Position numbers and translations under genes: made by a program. From DATDRS01 sp035291605 (lineage in GTDB: Bacteria > Chloroflexota > Anaerolineae > Anaerolineales > UBA6663), in assembly GCA_035291605.1 (NCBI GenBank), contig DATDRS010000172.1, positions 1 to 58,579 on the forward strand: a stretch of 58,579 nucleotides of DNA, given 5' to 3'. This document shows, one piece after another, positions 24,871 to 33,931 of this stretch. The notes below the pieces were generated by a model. The model ran no database searches. It saw only the letters and a program-made list of their open reading frames with translations, and was not told the DNA's origin. Positions within the stretch are counted from its first letter, which is position 1. Each line of letters opens with the position of its first letter.

Positions 24871-26085
24871 CTATTGGGGGGCCTCGCTCTTCCGCCGGGT
24901 TTCGCGCAGTTGCCCCAGGTGAACCCGGTCGTGATCGAGAATCCAGCCGACAATCTCGGCGAGGTGGGTGGGGCCGAAATAGGCGTGCCGCGCCGGGCGG
25001 GCCCATACGGCCTCGGGCTGCCCGGTGAGAAAAGCGTATAGCTCCTTGCGCGCGGCGATGAAGCCCTGCGAGGCCTCCGGTCCGGATTCGGATTGATAGT
25101 TCCGCTCAGCCGCCCACGGGTCGGCGTCAATGCCGACGAGGAAAGGGTTCTCGGAGTCGACGACGGTCTGGAGGCGCGGGAGGTGAATCTCGCGATCCAC
25201 GTCGCGCAGGTGGCAGGCAATTTCCACGAGTGACCACTCGGCCTCGGCCGGCCGGGAATGCCAGGCGGCCTCCGTCAGGCCTTCCAGCGCGCCCAGCGCC
25301 GCCGCCAGGCTCCCCATCAAAAGGTAGGGCAGCGCCGTCGCCGGGGCAGGGGGCATGGCGAGAGTCGGAAGGGCCGTCTGCGCCCACTCCAGGAACGTAT
25401 CCAGGTCACCGATGCCGGTGGGGTGCAGCCGGGTGCGGGAGACATCTGGCACGGCGCTTCCCGGAGGCGCGATCCAGAATTGCGCGACGCCAAGCTCCGC
25501 CGCCGGGACGATGTCGTCGCTCCAGTCGTTGCCGACGACGAGCACTTCCTCCGTCCGCCTCCCCAGGTGCGCCAGGATTTCGGCGAAGTATTCCGGGTGC
25601 GGCTTGGCGAAATGGCTGTTCTCGTAACTGGTGATGCGCGCGTAGGGAAAATCGTCAATCCCCGCCCAGCGCAGGCGTTCCTGAATAGCCGAGAGCGGGA
25701 AGAGCGGCGTCGTGGCGATGACGACCTGGTAGCCCTGCGCGAAGGCCCACTCCATCACGGCGCGCGCGGCGGGGAGGCGCGCGGTCAACCCGCGCAGTTC
25801 GGTGAAGCCGGTCCTGTAGAAGGTCTCGATGCGCGGCCGCCAGGCTTCCGCCTCCCAGCCGAGGGCGGGGTAAAAGCGGTCGGCAAAGACTGAGTCTAGA
25901 ACCCGTGCCGGGTCGGCGTTGGCGAGCATGGCGCGCGTGCCGGTGAGCAGCTCGGCGATGAATTGTTCCGGGCGGACGTCGGCGGCGAAATGCCGCGTCA
26001 GCCGGTCAAAGTAGGCCGGGACGAATATCCCCAAATCGTTGCCCAGCAAGGTGTCGTCGAGGTCGAAGAGCAGGGCGCTGATCAT
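24871..26085 (-). CDS. HAD-family hydrolase fused to a DinB-like domain
   Basis: Protein of 404 residues. Residues 1-~235 are a HAD phosphatase: motif I LLFDLDDTLLGND, motif II VVIATTPLFPL, motif III Lys in SHFAKPHPEYF and motif IV VLVVGNDWSDDIVPAAELG. Residues ~245-395 are a DinB/YfiT-type four-helix bundle: SLVEIACHLRDVDREIHLPR and HLAEIVGWILDHDRVHLGQL supply His residues for the metal site. DinB domains often act as metal-dependent thiol-linked transferases or detoxification enzymes. The fusion suggests phosphate removal coupled to a second step on a small molecule; the substrate is unknown. Convergent with the kinase gene. Confidence 0.75.
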   Translation of the reverse strand: MISALLFDLDDTLLGNDLGIFVPAYFDRLTRHFAADVRPEQFIAELLTGTRAMLANADPARVLDSVFADRFYPALGWEAEAWRPRIETFYRTGFTELRGLTARLPAARAVMEWAFAQGYQVVIATTPLFPLSAIQERLRWAGIDDFPYARITSYENSHFAKPHPEYFAEILAHLGRRTEEVLVVGNDWSDDIVPAAELGVAQFWIAPPGSAVPDVSRTRLHPTGIGDLDTFLEWAQTALPTLAMPPAPATALPYLLMGSLAAALGALEGLTEAAWHSRPAEAEWSLVEIACHLRDVDREIHLPRLQTVVDSENPFLVGIDADPWAAERNYQSESGPEASQGFIAARKELYAFLTGQPEAVWARPARHAYFGPTHLAEIVGWILDHDRVHLGQLRETRRKSEAPQ

Positions 26086-26126
26086 GCGGGGCGAGGCGCG
26101 GGGGCGGGAGGAGGCCGGGAGTCTGG

Positions 26127-26453
26127 CTACTCGTCCACCTGGAGCTTAATTTCGTGGCAATGCCCGCAGCCCACTTCGGGTTCGGGCACGTCGGCGAGCG
26201 TTTTCGTGCAGGTGGCCGAGACGGCTACTTTGCGCCCCAGCCCGACCCATGTTTTGGCGACGCGCGCTTCCAGCACCAGGTGCGGACAGGCGTTGGCCCG
26301 GACGATTTTAGGGACCGGACAGTCGCGGCACAGCCCGGGCGTCCACTTCTCACTCGCCGCATTGAGCGCGATCAGACGGCACTCTTCGTGGTTGCGTCCG
26401 CGATAATAGTTCGCGTAGAAGAACTTGCACTCGAAGCCGGCGGGGGTGCGCAT
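26127..26453 (-). CDS. Small cysteine-rich protein of unknown function
   Basis: Protein of 108 residues with ten Cys: EC in FECKFFYANYYRGRNHEEC, then LCRDCPVPKIVRANACPHL, ATC, and VGCGHCHEI. The CxxC-type pairs suggest a metal centre, zinc or iron-sulphur. No membrane segment. It lies between the HAD-DinB gene (41 nt away) and efp (29 nt) on the same strand, so they may be co-transcribed. I recognise no named family. Confidence 0.6.
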   Translation of the reverse strand: MRTPAGFECKFFYANYYRGRNHEECRLIALNAASEKWTPGLCRDCPVPKIVRANACPHLVLEARVAKTWVGLGRKVAVSATCTKTLADVPEPEVGCGHCHEIKLQVDE

Positions 26454-26482
26454 GGGAAGCGGGCGCGACGCACTGGGCTGGG

Positions 26483-27040
26483 TCAGGCGCGGGTCAGGTA
26501 CTGCCCGGTCTCGGTGTTCACCCGGATCGTGTCGCCCACGTTGACGAAGAGGGGGACCTGGACCCTCAGCCCGGTCTCGGTGGTGACCATCTTGTTCGCG
26601 CCGGTGGCGGTGTCGCCTCTGACGGCCACTTCGGCCTCGACGACCCGGAGGTCAACCGCGGCGGGCAGTTCGACGTCGATCGGCTGGTCCTGGTAGAAGG
26701 TCAATTTGACTTCCAGGTTCTCTTTGAGGAAGCTCACGTTTTCGCCCAGCGTCTCGGCGCTCAACGGCGTCTGCTCGTACGTCTCGGTGTCCATGAAATA
26801 ATAGAAGTGGCCGTCGGTGTAGATATACTGGGCGATGTGGTGGTCGAGCCGGATGTCCTGCACCCGGTCGCCGGACTGGAAGGTGCGCTCGGTGTTGACG
26901 CCCGTCTTGAGGTTGACCAGCCGGGTGCGGATGGTGGCGTTCCCCCGTCCAGGCTTGTTGTGGGAATAGTCCAGTACTTTGTAGAGCTGGCCGTCGAGCT
27001 CGAAGGTCACGCCTTTGCGAAGAGCATTCACGTCAATCAT
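26483..27040 (-). CDS. efp: Translation elongation factor P
   Basis: Protein of 185 residues, normal EF-P length, with all three beta-barrel domains: KN-type N-terminal domain (VNALRKGVTFELDGQLYKVL), middle OB domain, and C-terminal signature GLRVQVPLFVNVGDTIRVNT ending in GQYLTRA. EF-P rescues ribosomes stalled at polyproline. The tip loop reads KPGRGNATIR, so residue 32 is Arg rather than the Lys of the lysylated type; no EarP, EpmA or YmfI modifier gene is in the window. Start at 27040 is set by AAGGAAG 7-13 nt upstream. It has its own promoter beyond the dinG stop. Confidence 0.95.
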   Translation of the reverse strand: MIDVNALRKGVTFELDGQLYKVLDYSHNKPGRGNATIRTRLVNLKTGVNTERTFQSGDRVQDIRLDHHIAQYIYTDGHFYYFMDTETYEQTPLSAETLGENVSFLKENLEVKLTFYQDQPIDVELPAAVDLRVVEAEVAVRGDTATGANKMVTTETGLRVQVPLFVNVGDTIRVNTETGQYLTRA

Positions 27041-27137
27041 GTCAAAACTTCCTTTCAGTGACCCCCCCGATTCAACAAACGGCGCAGGCTGAGTTGGACG
27101 GCCTGCGCACGCGGAGACATACGGAAGGTCAGGCGCG

Positions 27138-27165
27138 ATTATAACGGTATCTCTCATCCGCCGTC
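27138..27165 (-). promoter_or_regulatory. Promoter of efp
   Basis: On the minus strand: TTGACG (27160-27165), 16 nt, TATAAT (27138-27143). This lies across the dinG stop codon and gives an efp leader of about 90 nt. Confidence 0.6.
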
Positions 27166-29961
27166 AATCCACTTGGCCGCCAGCGCGGGCAGTTGGGCCA
27201 GCGGGCCGATCTTCCGCGTGCAGGCGGGCAGCGAGTCGTAGAAGATGCGGCCATATTGTTTGGTGAGCATCCGCCGGTCGAAGATGACGACCACGCCCCG
27301 GTCGCTCTTGGAGCGGATGAGCCGCCCGAAGCCCTGCCGGAACTTGAGCACCGCCTCCGGCACGGTGTATTCGTCGAAGGGGCGCTCGAACGTCTCGGCG
27401 CGGGCGGCGACGATCGGGTCAGACGGGACGTCGAAGGGGAGCTTGACAATGACGAGCACGGAGAGCGCCTCGCCCGGCACGTCCACGCCCTCCCAGAAGC
27501 TCTTGGTGCCAAGCAGCACACCGCCGTCCGAGCTTTTGAACGAGGCGAGCAGCGTGGTGCGCGACGCGCCGTCCGACTGGTCGTACACCTCAATCCCGGC
27601 GCGGACGAGCGGGTCGCGGATGGCCTGGGCCGTCTGCTTGAGCTGGGCGTAGGAGGTGAACAGCACAAGCGCGCGGCCCCGCGTGGCCGTGCACAGTTTG
27701 ACGAGGCCATGCTCGACCGCTTTCTGGTGTCCGGCCCTGTCCATCGGCTCGGGGATGTCGTTGACAAGGTAGAGCAGGGTGGAAGTCTCGTAGTCGAAGG
27801 GCGAGCCGACGGCCATCTCGTCGGCCTCGTCGGCGTTCAGGCGGCCTTTGATGTAGTGGAAGTCGCCCGCCGTCGTCAGCGTGGCGGAGGTCATCACGAC
27901 CGACTCCTTCGCGTGCCACAGGTATTTCTGCACCAGCGGGCCGACGTGCAGCGGCGCGGCGCGGAGCGAGGCGCGCTCGCCGTCGGACTTCACCTGCGCC
28001 CAGTAGATCGTCAGCGGGTCGGGCTTGAAGACCAGGCCGGTGACTTTCTGGACGATGTCGTCGCAGCGGCGGCTCGCCGCGTTCGCCGCCGAAGCCAGGT
28101 CTTCGCGCTCGGGGATGTCAAAGTCCTCCAGTTCGTCCAGCCCTGCGCCGAGGTGATACAGGGACTTCGCGACGGCGGTCAGCGTTTCGCCCAACTGCTC
28201 CCACTGGATTTCGATGTGCGCCCAGGGCGGCAGAGTGCGCGTGGCCGGGATGATGCGCTCGGTTTGGCCGTATTCGCTGACGGGCTGCCCCTCGCGCAAC
28301 TCTTCCATGAAGGCCGCCACGGCTTCGAAGAATTGGCGCGTGATGGCGAGCGCCGTGGTCGCGTGATCGTAAGCGTTGTTCACCTCCGCGTCGAGCGCGG
28401 CGTATGCGTCCGGCGGGAGCGCGTCGCGCGTGTTCGCGAGTATCTGCCCCAGCAGGCCGGCGTTTGGGCCGCCCAGGTCTTTCAACTGACGTTCCAGGTC
28501 CGGTCGGCTCAACTCGAAGCTCAGGCCATCGGTCGTCGCGGCTTCGAGGTGGTGGGCCTCGTCCACCACCAGATAGCGGTATTCCGGGAGGACGCGGTTC
28601 TCGGCGGCAATGTCCGCGAGCAGGAGCGCGTGGTTGACGATGACGATGTGCGCGGCCTCGGCCGCCCGGTGGGCGCGGTAAAACGGGCAGACGCCGCCCA
28701 TCTTCGACTGGCACATATCGGCCGTGCAGCCTTCGTCCTCCGCCGACAGCCGCAGCCAGGCGCCGCGCTCATTGGGGCCGAGCGAGAGTTCGGTGGTCTC
28801 GCCCGTCTCTTCCATCTGGCGCAGCCACACCAGCACTTTCGCCAGCACGCGCATCTCTTCGGGCGTCTTCGGGCGGTGGCGGCGCAGGTTGTCGAGGCGG
28901 CGCGGGCAGAGATAGTTGCTGCGGCCCTTGAGCACCGTCGCGCGGAAGTCAACGCCCAGCGTGGCTTGCAAGTCAGGGATGTCTTTATGGATGAGCTGGT
29001 CCTGCAGGTTGATGGTGTTGGTTGAGACGATTACGCGCTCGTTGTTTTGCGTGGCCCAGTACGCTGCCGGGATGAGGTAAGCCAGGCTCTTCCCGGTTCC
29101 CGTTCCGGCTTCCGCCATCAAATGCCGCCCTTCGGAGAACGCGCGGGCCACGACGCGCAGCATTTCCACCTGCTCGGAGCGGTGCTCGTAATTGGGGAAA
29201 TGCCTGGAGAACGACCCGCCCGGCTCCAGCACCGCCGCGAGCTCGTCCACGTCGAGCGGCGTTAGTGCGGCCTTGCGCTGCAGCGGGCGCTCGTCCCGCC
29301 CTGACTCGCCGAACAGCGGACCAACCGCGCCCCGACGCGCCTTGCGCGCCCCTACTCTTTCTTTCGCGCGCGCCCGCAGGGCCTCCTCGAAGATCAGCCC
29401 CGCGCCCCAGGTGATCTCCTCGCCCAGCTGGACGATCTCGGCCAGCAAATCGAGGGGCAATTCCATCGCCTTGTGGACGAGCGCGCGATAGACTTCCATC
29501 GTCACGCGGCAATCCACGCTGGCGCGGTGCATGGTGCCCGGCGGGGTGAGCACGCCGATTTCTCTGGCTAACGCCCCCAGATTGTAGCGTACGGCGGTGG
29601 GCAGGAGGACCGAAGCCAGATCCAGCGTGTCGAGCGCGTCGTTGTAACGGAGCGCGCGTTTAGCGCGGAGAAAATCCAGGTCAAAACTCACATTGTGCCC
29701 GAGGACGGGCGCCTCGCCGACGAACTCTTCCAGTTCCGGAAGCACTGCGCTGATCGGCGGGGCTTTGACCAGCATCGCATCCGTGATGCCGGTGAGCTGG
29801 GTGATGTGCAGCGGGACTTTGCGCCCCGGATTGATGAGCGTGGAAAACTCTGCCTCGACCCGGTCGCCTCTGAACCGGATCGCGCCGATCTCGATGATGG
29901 CGTCACGGCCCGACTCGAGGCCGGTGGTTTCGAGGTCGAGGGCGACGAGGGTCTTGGCCAT
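27154..29961 (-). CDS. dinG: DnaQ-DinG: 3'-5' exonuclease fused to XPD-like helicase
   Basis: Protein of 935 residues. Residues 1-~165 are a DEDDh exonuclease: LVALDLETTGLESGRDAIIE, VLGHNVSFDLDFL and HRASVDCRVT. Then an XPD/DinG superfamily 2 helicase: LMAEAGTGTGKSLAYLIP (Walker A), VVDEAHHLE (DEAH box), VMTSATL, and the motif VI area KFRQGFGRLIRSKSDRGVV. Between motifs I and II four Cys (NYLCPRR, EGCTADMC, GGVCPFY) match the iron-sulphur cluster of XPD/E. coli DinG, whereas many exonuclease-fused Firmicutes DinG proteins have lost it. Role: DNA repair/helicase or 3'-5' nuclease on structured DNA. Divergent from the GH13 gene. Confidence 0.9.
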   Translation of the reverse strand: MAKTLVALDLETTGLESGRDAIIEIGAIRFRGDRVEAEFSTLINPGRKVPLHITQLTGITDAMLVKAPPISAVLPELEEFVGEAPVLGHNVSFDLDFLRAKRALRYNDALDTLDLASVLLPTAVRYNLGALAREIGVLTPPGTMHRASVDCRVTMEVYRALVHKAMELPLDLLAEIVQLGEEITWGAGLIFEEALRARAKERVGARKARRGAVGPLFGESGRDERPLQRKAALTPLDVDELAAVLEPGGSFSRHFPNYEHRSEQVEMLRVVARAFSEGRHLMAEAGTGTGKSLAYLIPAAYWATQNNERVIVSTNTINLQDQLIHKDIPDLQATLGVDFRATVLKGRSNYLCPRRLDNLRRHRPKTPEEMRVLAKVLVWLRQMEETGETTELSLGPNERGAWLRLSAEDEGCTADMCQSKMGGVCPFYRAHRAAEAAHIVIVNHALLLADIAAENRVLPEYRYLVVDEAHHLEAATTDGLSFELSRPDLERQLKDLGGPNAGLLGQILANTRDALPPDAYAALDAEVNNAYDHATTALAITRQFFEAVAAFMEELREGQPVSEYGQTERIIPATRTLPPWAHIEIQWEQLGETLTAVAKSLYHLGAGLDELEDFDIPEREDLASAANAASRRCDDIVQKVTGLVFKPDPLTIYWAQVKSDGERASLRAAPLHVGPLVQKYLWHAKESVVMTSATLTTAGDFHYIKGRLNADEADEMAVGSPFDYETSTLLYLVNDIPEPMDRAGHQKAVEHGLVKLCTATRGRALVLFTSYAQLKQTAQAIRDPLVRAGIEVYDQSDGASRTTLLASFKSSDGGVLLGTKSFWEGVDVPGEALSVLVIVKLPFDVPSDPIVAARAETFERPFDEYTVPEAVLKFRQGFGRLIRSKSDRGVVVIFDRRMLTKQYGRIFYDSLPACTRKIGPLAQLPALAAKWIDGG

Positions 29962-30017
29962 AGAGGATGAAGACGCAGAGATTGCTTCGCAGGATGAATT
30001 GTGTGGAAGGCAGGCGG

Positions 30018-30023
30018 ATTATA
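30018..30023 (-). promoter_or_regulatory. -10 box of dinG
   Basis: TATAAT on the minus strand, 56 nt before ATG 29961; no clear -35. A plus-strand TATCAT at 30074-30079 may serve the GH13 gene. Confidence 0.4.
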
Positions 30024-30115
30024 TCATGTGCGCGTTGGGCGCGACCCTCGCCCCCATTGCGAAAAGCGTATGGTATCATTCCCGCCCGCAGACGCCAAAT
30101 CGCGCCGGAGATCGT

Positions 30116-31594
30116 ATGTCAATCCAGACTCCAGAGTGGGTGAAAGACGCCATCTTCTACCAGATCTTCCCCGACCGGTTCGCCAGGAGCGACCAGCTCG
30201 AAAAGCCGCGCCATCTCGAACCCTGGGACGCCCCGCCCTCGACTTACGGCTACAAGGGCGGCGACCTGCTTGGCGTCGTCGAGCACCTGGACCACATTCA
30301 AGACCTCGGCGCGACGGCGATCTACTTCTGCCCGATCTTTCAGTCGGCCAGCAATCACCGCTACCACACTCACGACTACTATCAGGTGGACCCGCTGCTC
30401 GGCGGCAACGAGGCCTTCCTGATCCTGCTGAACGAGGCCCACCGGCGCGGGATGAAAATTATCCTGGATGGGGTGTTCAACCACGCCTCGCGCGGCTTCT
30501 TTTACTTCAACGATATCCTGGAGAATGGGCGGCACTCTCCCTACCTTGATTGGTTCAACGTGGACGAATATCCGCCGAACGCCTACGACCTGATGCGCCC
30601 GCCGGGCTACGCAGCCTGGTGGGGTCTGCACGCCCTCCCCAAGTTCAACAGCGACAATCCGCAGGCGCGCGAGTATCTCATGCGCGTGGCCGAGCATTGG
30701 CTCCGCCTCGGCATTGACGGCTGGCGGCTGGACGTGCCGGGCGAGATTAAGACCGAAGGGTTCTGGGAAGAGTTCCGGCGCAGGGTCAAGGCCATCAACC
30801 CGGAGGCTTACATCGTCGGCGAAATCTGGGAGGCCGCCGTGCCTTTTCTGCGGGGCGACCGCTTCGACGCAGTGATGAACTATCCCTTTGCCGAGGCGAC
30901 GCTGGCCTTCTGTGGCGGCGCGCGCATCAACCCGAAGATGGCAGAGGGCAAGGGCTACAACCCGGCTAGGCGCCTCGACGCCAAAGGCTACGGGGACCGG
31001 ATCGAATGGCTGCTCGGCTTGTACCCGTGGGAGATCCAGCTCGCCCAGCTCAACCTGCTCGACAGCCACGACGCCGCGCGCGCGATCACACTCGCGGGCG
31101 GAGATGCGCCGACCGTCCACCTCGCCACGCTGCTGATGATGACCTACCCCGGCGCGCCGAGCATCTACTACGGCGACGAGATCGGCCTGGAGGGCGGGCT
31201 GCCCGATCCCGACACACGCCGCCCGTTCCCCTGGGACAGGCCGCAAGCGTGGAAGCGCGACGTCCTGGCCTATCACCAGGAACTCGCCACCCTCCGCAAG
31301 GCGCACCCGGCCCTGCGGCGCGGGACCTATCACCGCCTGCACGCGGACGCAGAGCGCGACGTTTACGCCTTTGGGCGGAAGCTGAGCGACGAGGTGATGC
31401 TCGTGGCCGTCAACGTCGCCGAGCACGCGCGGTCAGCCCATATTCCACTTGACGATCTGCTGGCCGAGGGGGCGACGCTGAAAACGCTCTACGGCGGGAC
31501 GGACCATCATCAGGTCGCCCACAAAAAGCTCCGGGTCATGCTGAAGCCCCGGAGTGGGGTCGTCCTGCGCGCCAGCGGCTCAACTGCGCAATGA
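30116..31594 (+). CDS. GH13 alpha-amylase family enzyme (neopullulanase/cyclomaltodextrinase-like)
   Basis: Protein of 492 residues, no signal peptide, so cytoplasmic. It begins QTPEWVKDAIFYQIFPDRFA, as in neopullulanase/cyclomaltodextrinase-type GH13 enzymes lacking an N-domain. GH13 regions: DGVFNHASRG (I), GWRLDVPGEI with nucleophile D206 (II), IVGEIWE with acid/base E236 (III), and LLDSHDAAR with D319 (IV); SHD replaces the usual NHD. Start 30116 is fixed by GGAG 5-6 nt upstream; the open frame further upstream crosses the divergent promoter region. Likely breaks down maltodextrins or glycogen fragments. Convergent with the epimerase gene, overlapping its end by 15 nt. Confidence 0.85.
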   Translation: MSIQTPEWVKDAIFYQIFPDRFARSDQLEKPRHLEPWDAPPSTYGYKGGDLLGVVEHLDHIQDLGATAIYFCPIFQSASNHRYHTHDYYQVDPLLGGNEAFLILLNEAHRRGMKIILDGVFNHASRGFFYFNDILENGRHSPYLDWFNVDEYPPNAYDLMRPPGYAAWWGLHALPKFNSDNPQAREYLMRVAEHWLRLGIDGWRLDVPGEIKTEGFWEEFRRRVKAINPEAYIVGEIWEAAVPFLRGDRFDAVMNYPFAEATLAFCGGARINPKMAEGKGYNPARRLDAKGYGDRIEWLLGLYPWEIQLAQLNLLDSHDAARAITLAGGDAPTVHLATLLMMTYPGAPSIYYGDEIGLEGGLPDPDTRRPFPWDRPQAWKRDVLAYHQELATLRKAHPALRRGTYHRLHADAERDVYAFGRKLSDEVMLVAVNVAEHARSAHIPLDDLLAEGATLKTLYGGTDHHQVAHKKLRVMLKPRSGVVLRASGSTAQ

Positions 31595-32515
31595 CCGGAA
31601 ACGGGGATCGTTAGCCAGCGTCAGCCGCAAGCCCTCGGCGAGGCTGACTCTGGGACGGAAATTCAACTTCTTTTCGGCGAGGGAGAGGTCGGCGCACATG
31701 CGGGAGACGCCCCCGCTCTCCGCCTTGCTGAAAATCGGCTCCACGCGCGCCCTGGTCGCGTCGGCCACCAGGCGAGACAAGTCTTTGACGCTGGTCCCCC
31801 GCCCGCTGCCGACGTTGATCACCTGGCGGTCCACCGTCTGCGCCGTCGCAGCCGCCGTCATGGCCTCGATCACGTCGTCAACATAGACGTAGTCGCGAGT
31901 CTGAGAGCCGTCGCCGTACGCCACCAGCGATCCGCCCGCGAGCGCCTGCCGGAGGAAGCGAGGGATCACCGGGCCGTGCGAGGCCGGGAGGGGCTGCCCC
32001 GGCCCGTAGGCGTTGAAGACCCGCAGGGCTACCGTCTCGATGCCCCACAGCGCGCCGATGGTGCGCACGTAATACTCCGCCGCGAGCTTGCTCACCGCAT
32101 ACGGGCTGCGCGGGTTGGGCGGGAGCGCCTCGTGCAGCGGTTGGGTGGCCTGCTCGCCGTACACCGCCCCGGACGACACGAGGATCACCCGGCGCACTCC
32201 CGCGTCGCGCATCGCCTCCATCACGCTCACCGTCCCGCCCACGTTCACCGCGTTATATTCGCGCGGATACAGCACCGATTCGGGGACCGAGACGCGCGCC
32301 GCGAGATGGTACACGCACTCCACGTCGTGCAGCAGCGTCCACAACTTGGGCCGGTCGTTCACGTCGCCGCGCGTGAACAGCACCTGAGGCGAGAGCCGCG
32401 CGGGGTCTCCGGCCGAGAGATCGTCCAGGCCGCGCACCGAATGCCCGGTCCGCGCCAAATGATTCGCCAGCGCCGATCCCAGAAAACCCGCCGCTCCTGT
32501 CACGAGAAAATTCAT
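31580..32515 (-). CDS. NAD-dependent nucleoside-diphosphate-sugar epimerase/dehydratase
   Basis: Protein of 311 residues, extended SDR family. NAD-binding motif FLVTGAAGFLGSALANHLAR at the N-terminus, VYHLAARVSVPESV, catalytic Ser in LVSSGAVYGEQ, and YxxxK as PYAVSKLAAEYY. AYGPGQPLPASHGPVIPRFL and DYVYVDDVIEAM are typical of UDP-glucose 4-epimerase-like and related enzymes. The exact sugar cannot be read from motifs. Possible supplier of nucleotide sugars for envelope glycans. Start 32515 with a -10 box 32 nt upstream. Confidence 0.85.
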   Translation of the reverse strand: MNFLVTGAAGFLGSALANHLARTGHSVRGLDDLSAGDPARLSPQVLFTRGDVNDRPKLWTLLHDVECVYHLAARVSVPESVLYPREYNAVNVGGTVSVMEAMRDAGVRRVILVSSGAVYGEQATQPLHEALPPNPRSPYAVSKLAAEYYVRTIGALWGIETVALRVFNAYGPGQPLPASHGPVIPRFLRQALAGGSLVAYGDGSQTRDYVYVDDVIEAMTAAATAQTVDRQVINVGSGRGTSVKDLSRLVADATRARVEPIFSKAESGGVSRMCADLSLAEKKLNFRPRVSLAEGLRLTLANDPRFRSLRS

Positions 32516-32547
32516 ACGCAGTGCTCAAATGAAGAATGGGGGACAAG

Positions 32548-32553
32548 ATTATA
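32548..32553 (-). promoter_or_regulatory. -10 box of the epimerase gene
   Basis: TATAAT on the minus strand, 32 nt before ATG 32515. No good -35 is visible. Confidence 0.45.
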
Positions 32554-32602
32554 GCATGGGCGCTGCCCAGCAGATTTCGAATGCGGAGTGACTTTCGCTC
32601 GA

Positions 32603-32632
32603 TTGTGATTCATCGCCCAATCAGAGTATGAT
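32603..32632 (+). promoter_or_regulatory. Promoter of the anchored HExxH protein gene
   Basis: TTGTGA (32603-32608), 18 nt, TATGAT (32627-32632). The -10 ends 6 nt before ATG 32639: leaderless arrangement. Confidence 0.6.
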
Positions 32633-32638
32633 GCGCCC

Positions 32639-33931
32639 ATGTCCCGTTGGATTCGCATCGGCGACCTCGCCCTGACGTATCTGGGTTGGGGAGTCTTCGC
32701 GCTGGCGCTGGCCTTCATCCTGGCCAAAGACGCCTCGGTCGCGCTCGACACGCCCGCCCGCGTGCGCGCCTACATTCGCGCGGTCGAGTTTGATTTCGTG
32801 GACTGGACGCTCGACGCGCTCGGCTTCAAGGCCCGCCAGTCAAGCGTGGACGAGCAGGCGTTCCTCTCCAACAGCGACCAGACGCGCCGGGTGCGCGACT
32901 ATTTCGATCTGATCTTCCGGCTGGAAGGCGTGCGGCGCGAGATCGAGAAGCAGTACGCCGACCCGGCGGTGAAAGACCCCGCCGCCGAGACGGCCGGGCT
33001 GCGCGCGATGGAAGCCGACCTCCGCGCCCAGGCGGGGAAACTGCAACCCCTCGCGGAATCCATCCTCCAGGAGCAGATCTCGGTCATCCTCGCCGAGCAG
33101 GGGCTGGTCCTCGGTGGCCAGCCGGTCCCCCCCGTGTCATTTCATTTCACTGCGCTGCCCTACGCGCTGATCGTCTCCCCGCGCGCGGCGATCCGGCAGG
33201 ACGCCAACCTGGACGTGAGCGGCGACCTGACGCTCGAGCAACAGGTGGCGCTCGAGGAGCGCGTCGCGCGCGAACTGGACGTGTCCACACTCATCGTCGG
33301 GCTGGGCGGCATCGGCACTTACCCGACGATGGTGCTGCAGCACAGCGACCTCAACTGGATTGTCTCGGTGACCGCGCACGAATGGACGCACAACTACCTG
33401 ACGCTGCACCCGTTGGGCCTCAACTACGAGACTTCGCCCGAGCTGCGCACGATGAACGAGACGACCGCCGAGATTGTCGGCGATGAAATCGGGGCGATGG
33501 TGATGAAGCGGTATTATCCTGACCTTGCGTCCCCGCCGTCCCCGTTTCGAAACCTCCTGCGGCGCGAGCAACCCGCCGGGCAGACTCGGCGCGCGCCGGA
33601 CTTCGAGTTCCGGACGGAGATGCGCGCCACGCGCGTCCGGGTGGACGAGTTACTGGCGCAGGGCAAAGCGCCGGAGGCCGAGGCTTACATGGAAGAGCGC
33701 CGCAAGTTCTTCTGGGATCACGGCTATCAGATCCGCAGGCTTAACCAGGCCTACTTCGCCTTTTACGGGGCGTACGCGGCAGACGGGGGCGCGCCGGGCG
33801 CGGACCCGGTCGGCCCGGCGGTGCGCCTGCTCCGCCGCCGCAGCCCGAACCTCAAGTATTTTCTGGACACTATGGCGTGGTTTACGAGCTTTGAGCAGCT
33901 GAAGGGAGTTTTGGGACTTAGTAATCAGTGA
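32639..33931 (+). CDS. Membrane-anchored putative zinc metallopeptidase
   Basis: Protein of 430 residues with one N-terminal transmembrane helix (LALTYLGWGVFALALAFILA) and a helical extracytoplasmic region. At residues 247-251 is HEWTH, a metal-binding HExxH, followed by a Glu-rich helix NETTAEIVGDEIGAMVM whose E274/E278 could be the third ligand, as in gluzincins. No known peptidase family name is certain. Its tail is coded by a repeat: the last residues and stop lie inside the 15-bp inverted repeat at 33921-33964. A second anchored HExxH protein occurs at 43602. Confidence 0.65.
   Translation: MSRWIRIGDLALTYLGWGVFALALAFILAKDASVALDTPARVRAYIRAVEFDFVDWTLDALGFKARQSSVDEQAFLSNSDQTRRVRDYFDLIFRLEGVRREIEKQYADPAVKDPAAETAGLRAMEADLRAQAGKLQPLAESILQEQISVILAEQGLVLGGQPVPPVSFHFTALPYALIVSPRAAIRQDANLDVSGDLTLEQQVALEERVARELDVSTLIVGLGGIGTYPTMVLQHSDLNWIVSVTAHEWTHNYLTLHPLGLNYETSPELRTMNETTAEIVGDEIGAMVMKRYYPDLASPPSPFRNLLRREQPAGQTRRAPDFEFRTEMRATRVRVDELLAQGKAPEAEAYMEERRKFFWDHGYQIRRLNQAYFAFYGAYAADGGAPGADPVGPAVRLLRRRSPNLKYFLDTMAWFTSFEQLKGVLGLSNQ

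Noticed and set aside
27193..29025. 610-codon frame antisense to dinG
   Set aside because: Shadow of the helicase gene; low-complexity composition and no start context.
29693..30115. N-terminal extension of the GH13 gene
   Set aside because: Runs antisense through the exonuclease domain of dinG and across the divergent promoter; ATG 30116 has a ribosome binding site and begins the family consensus.
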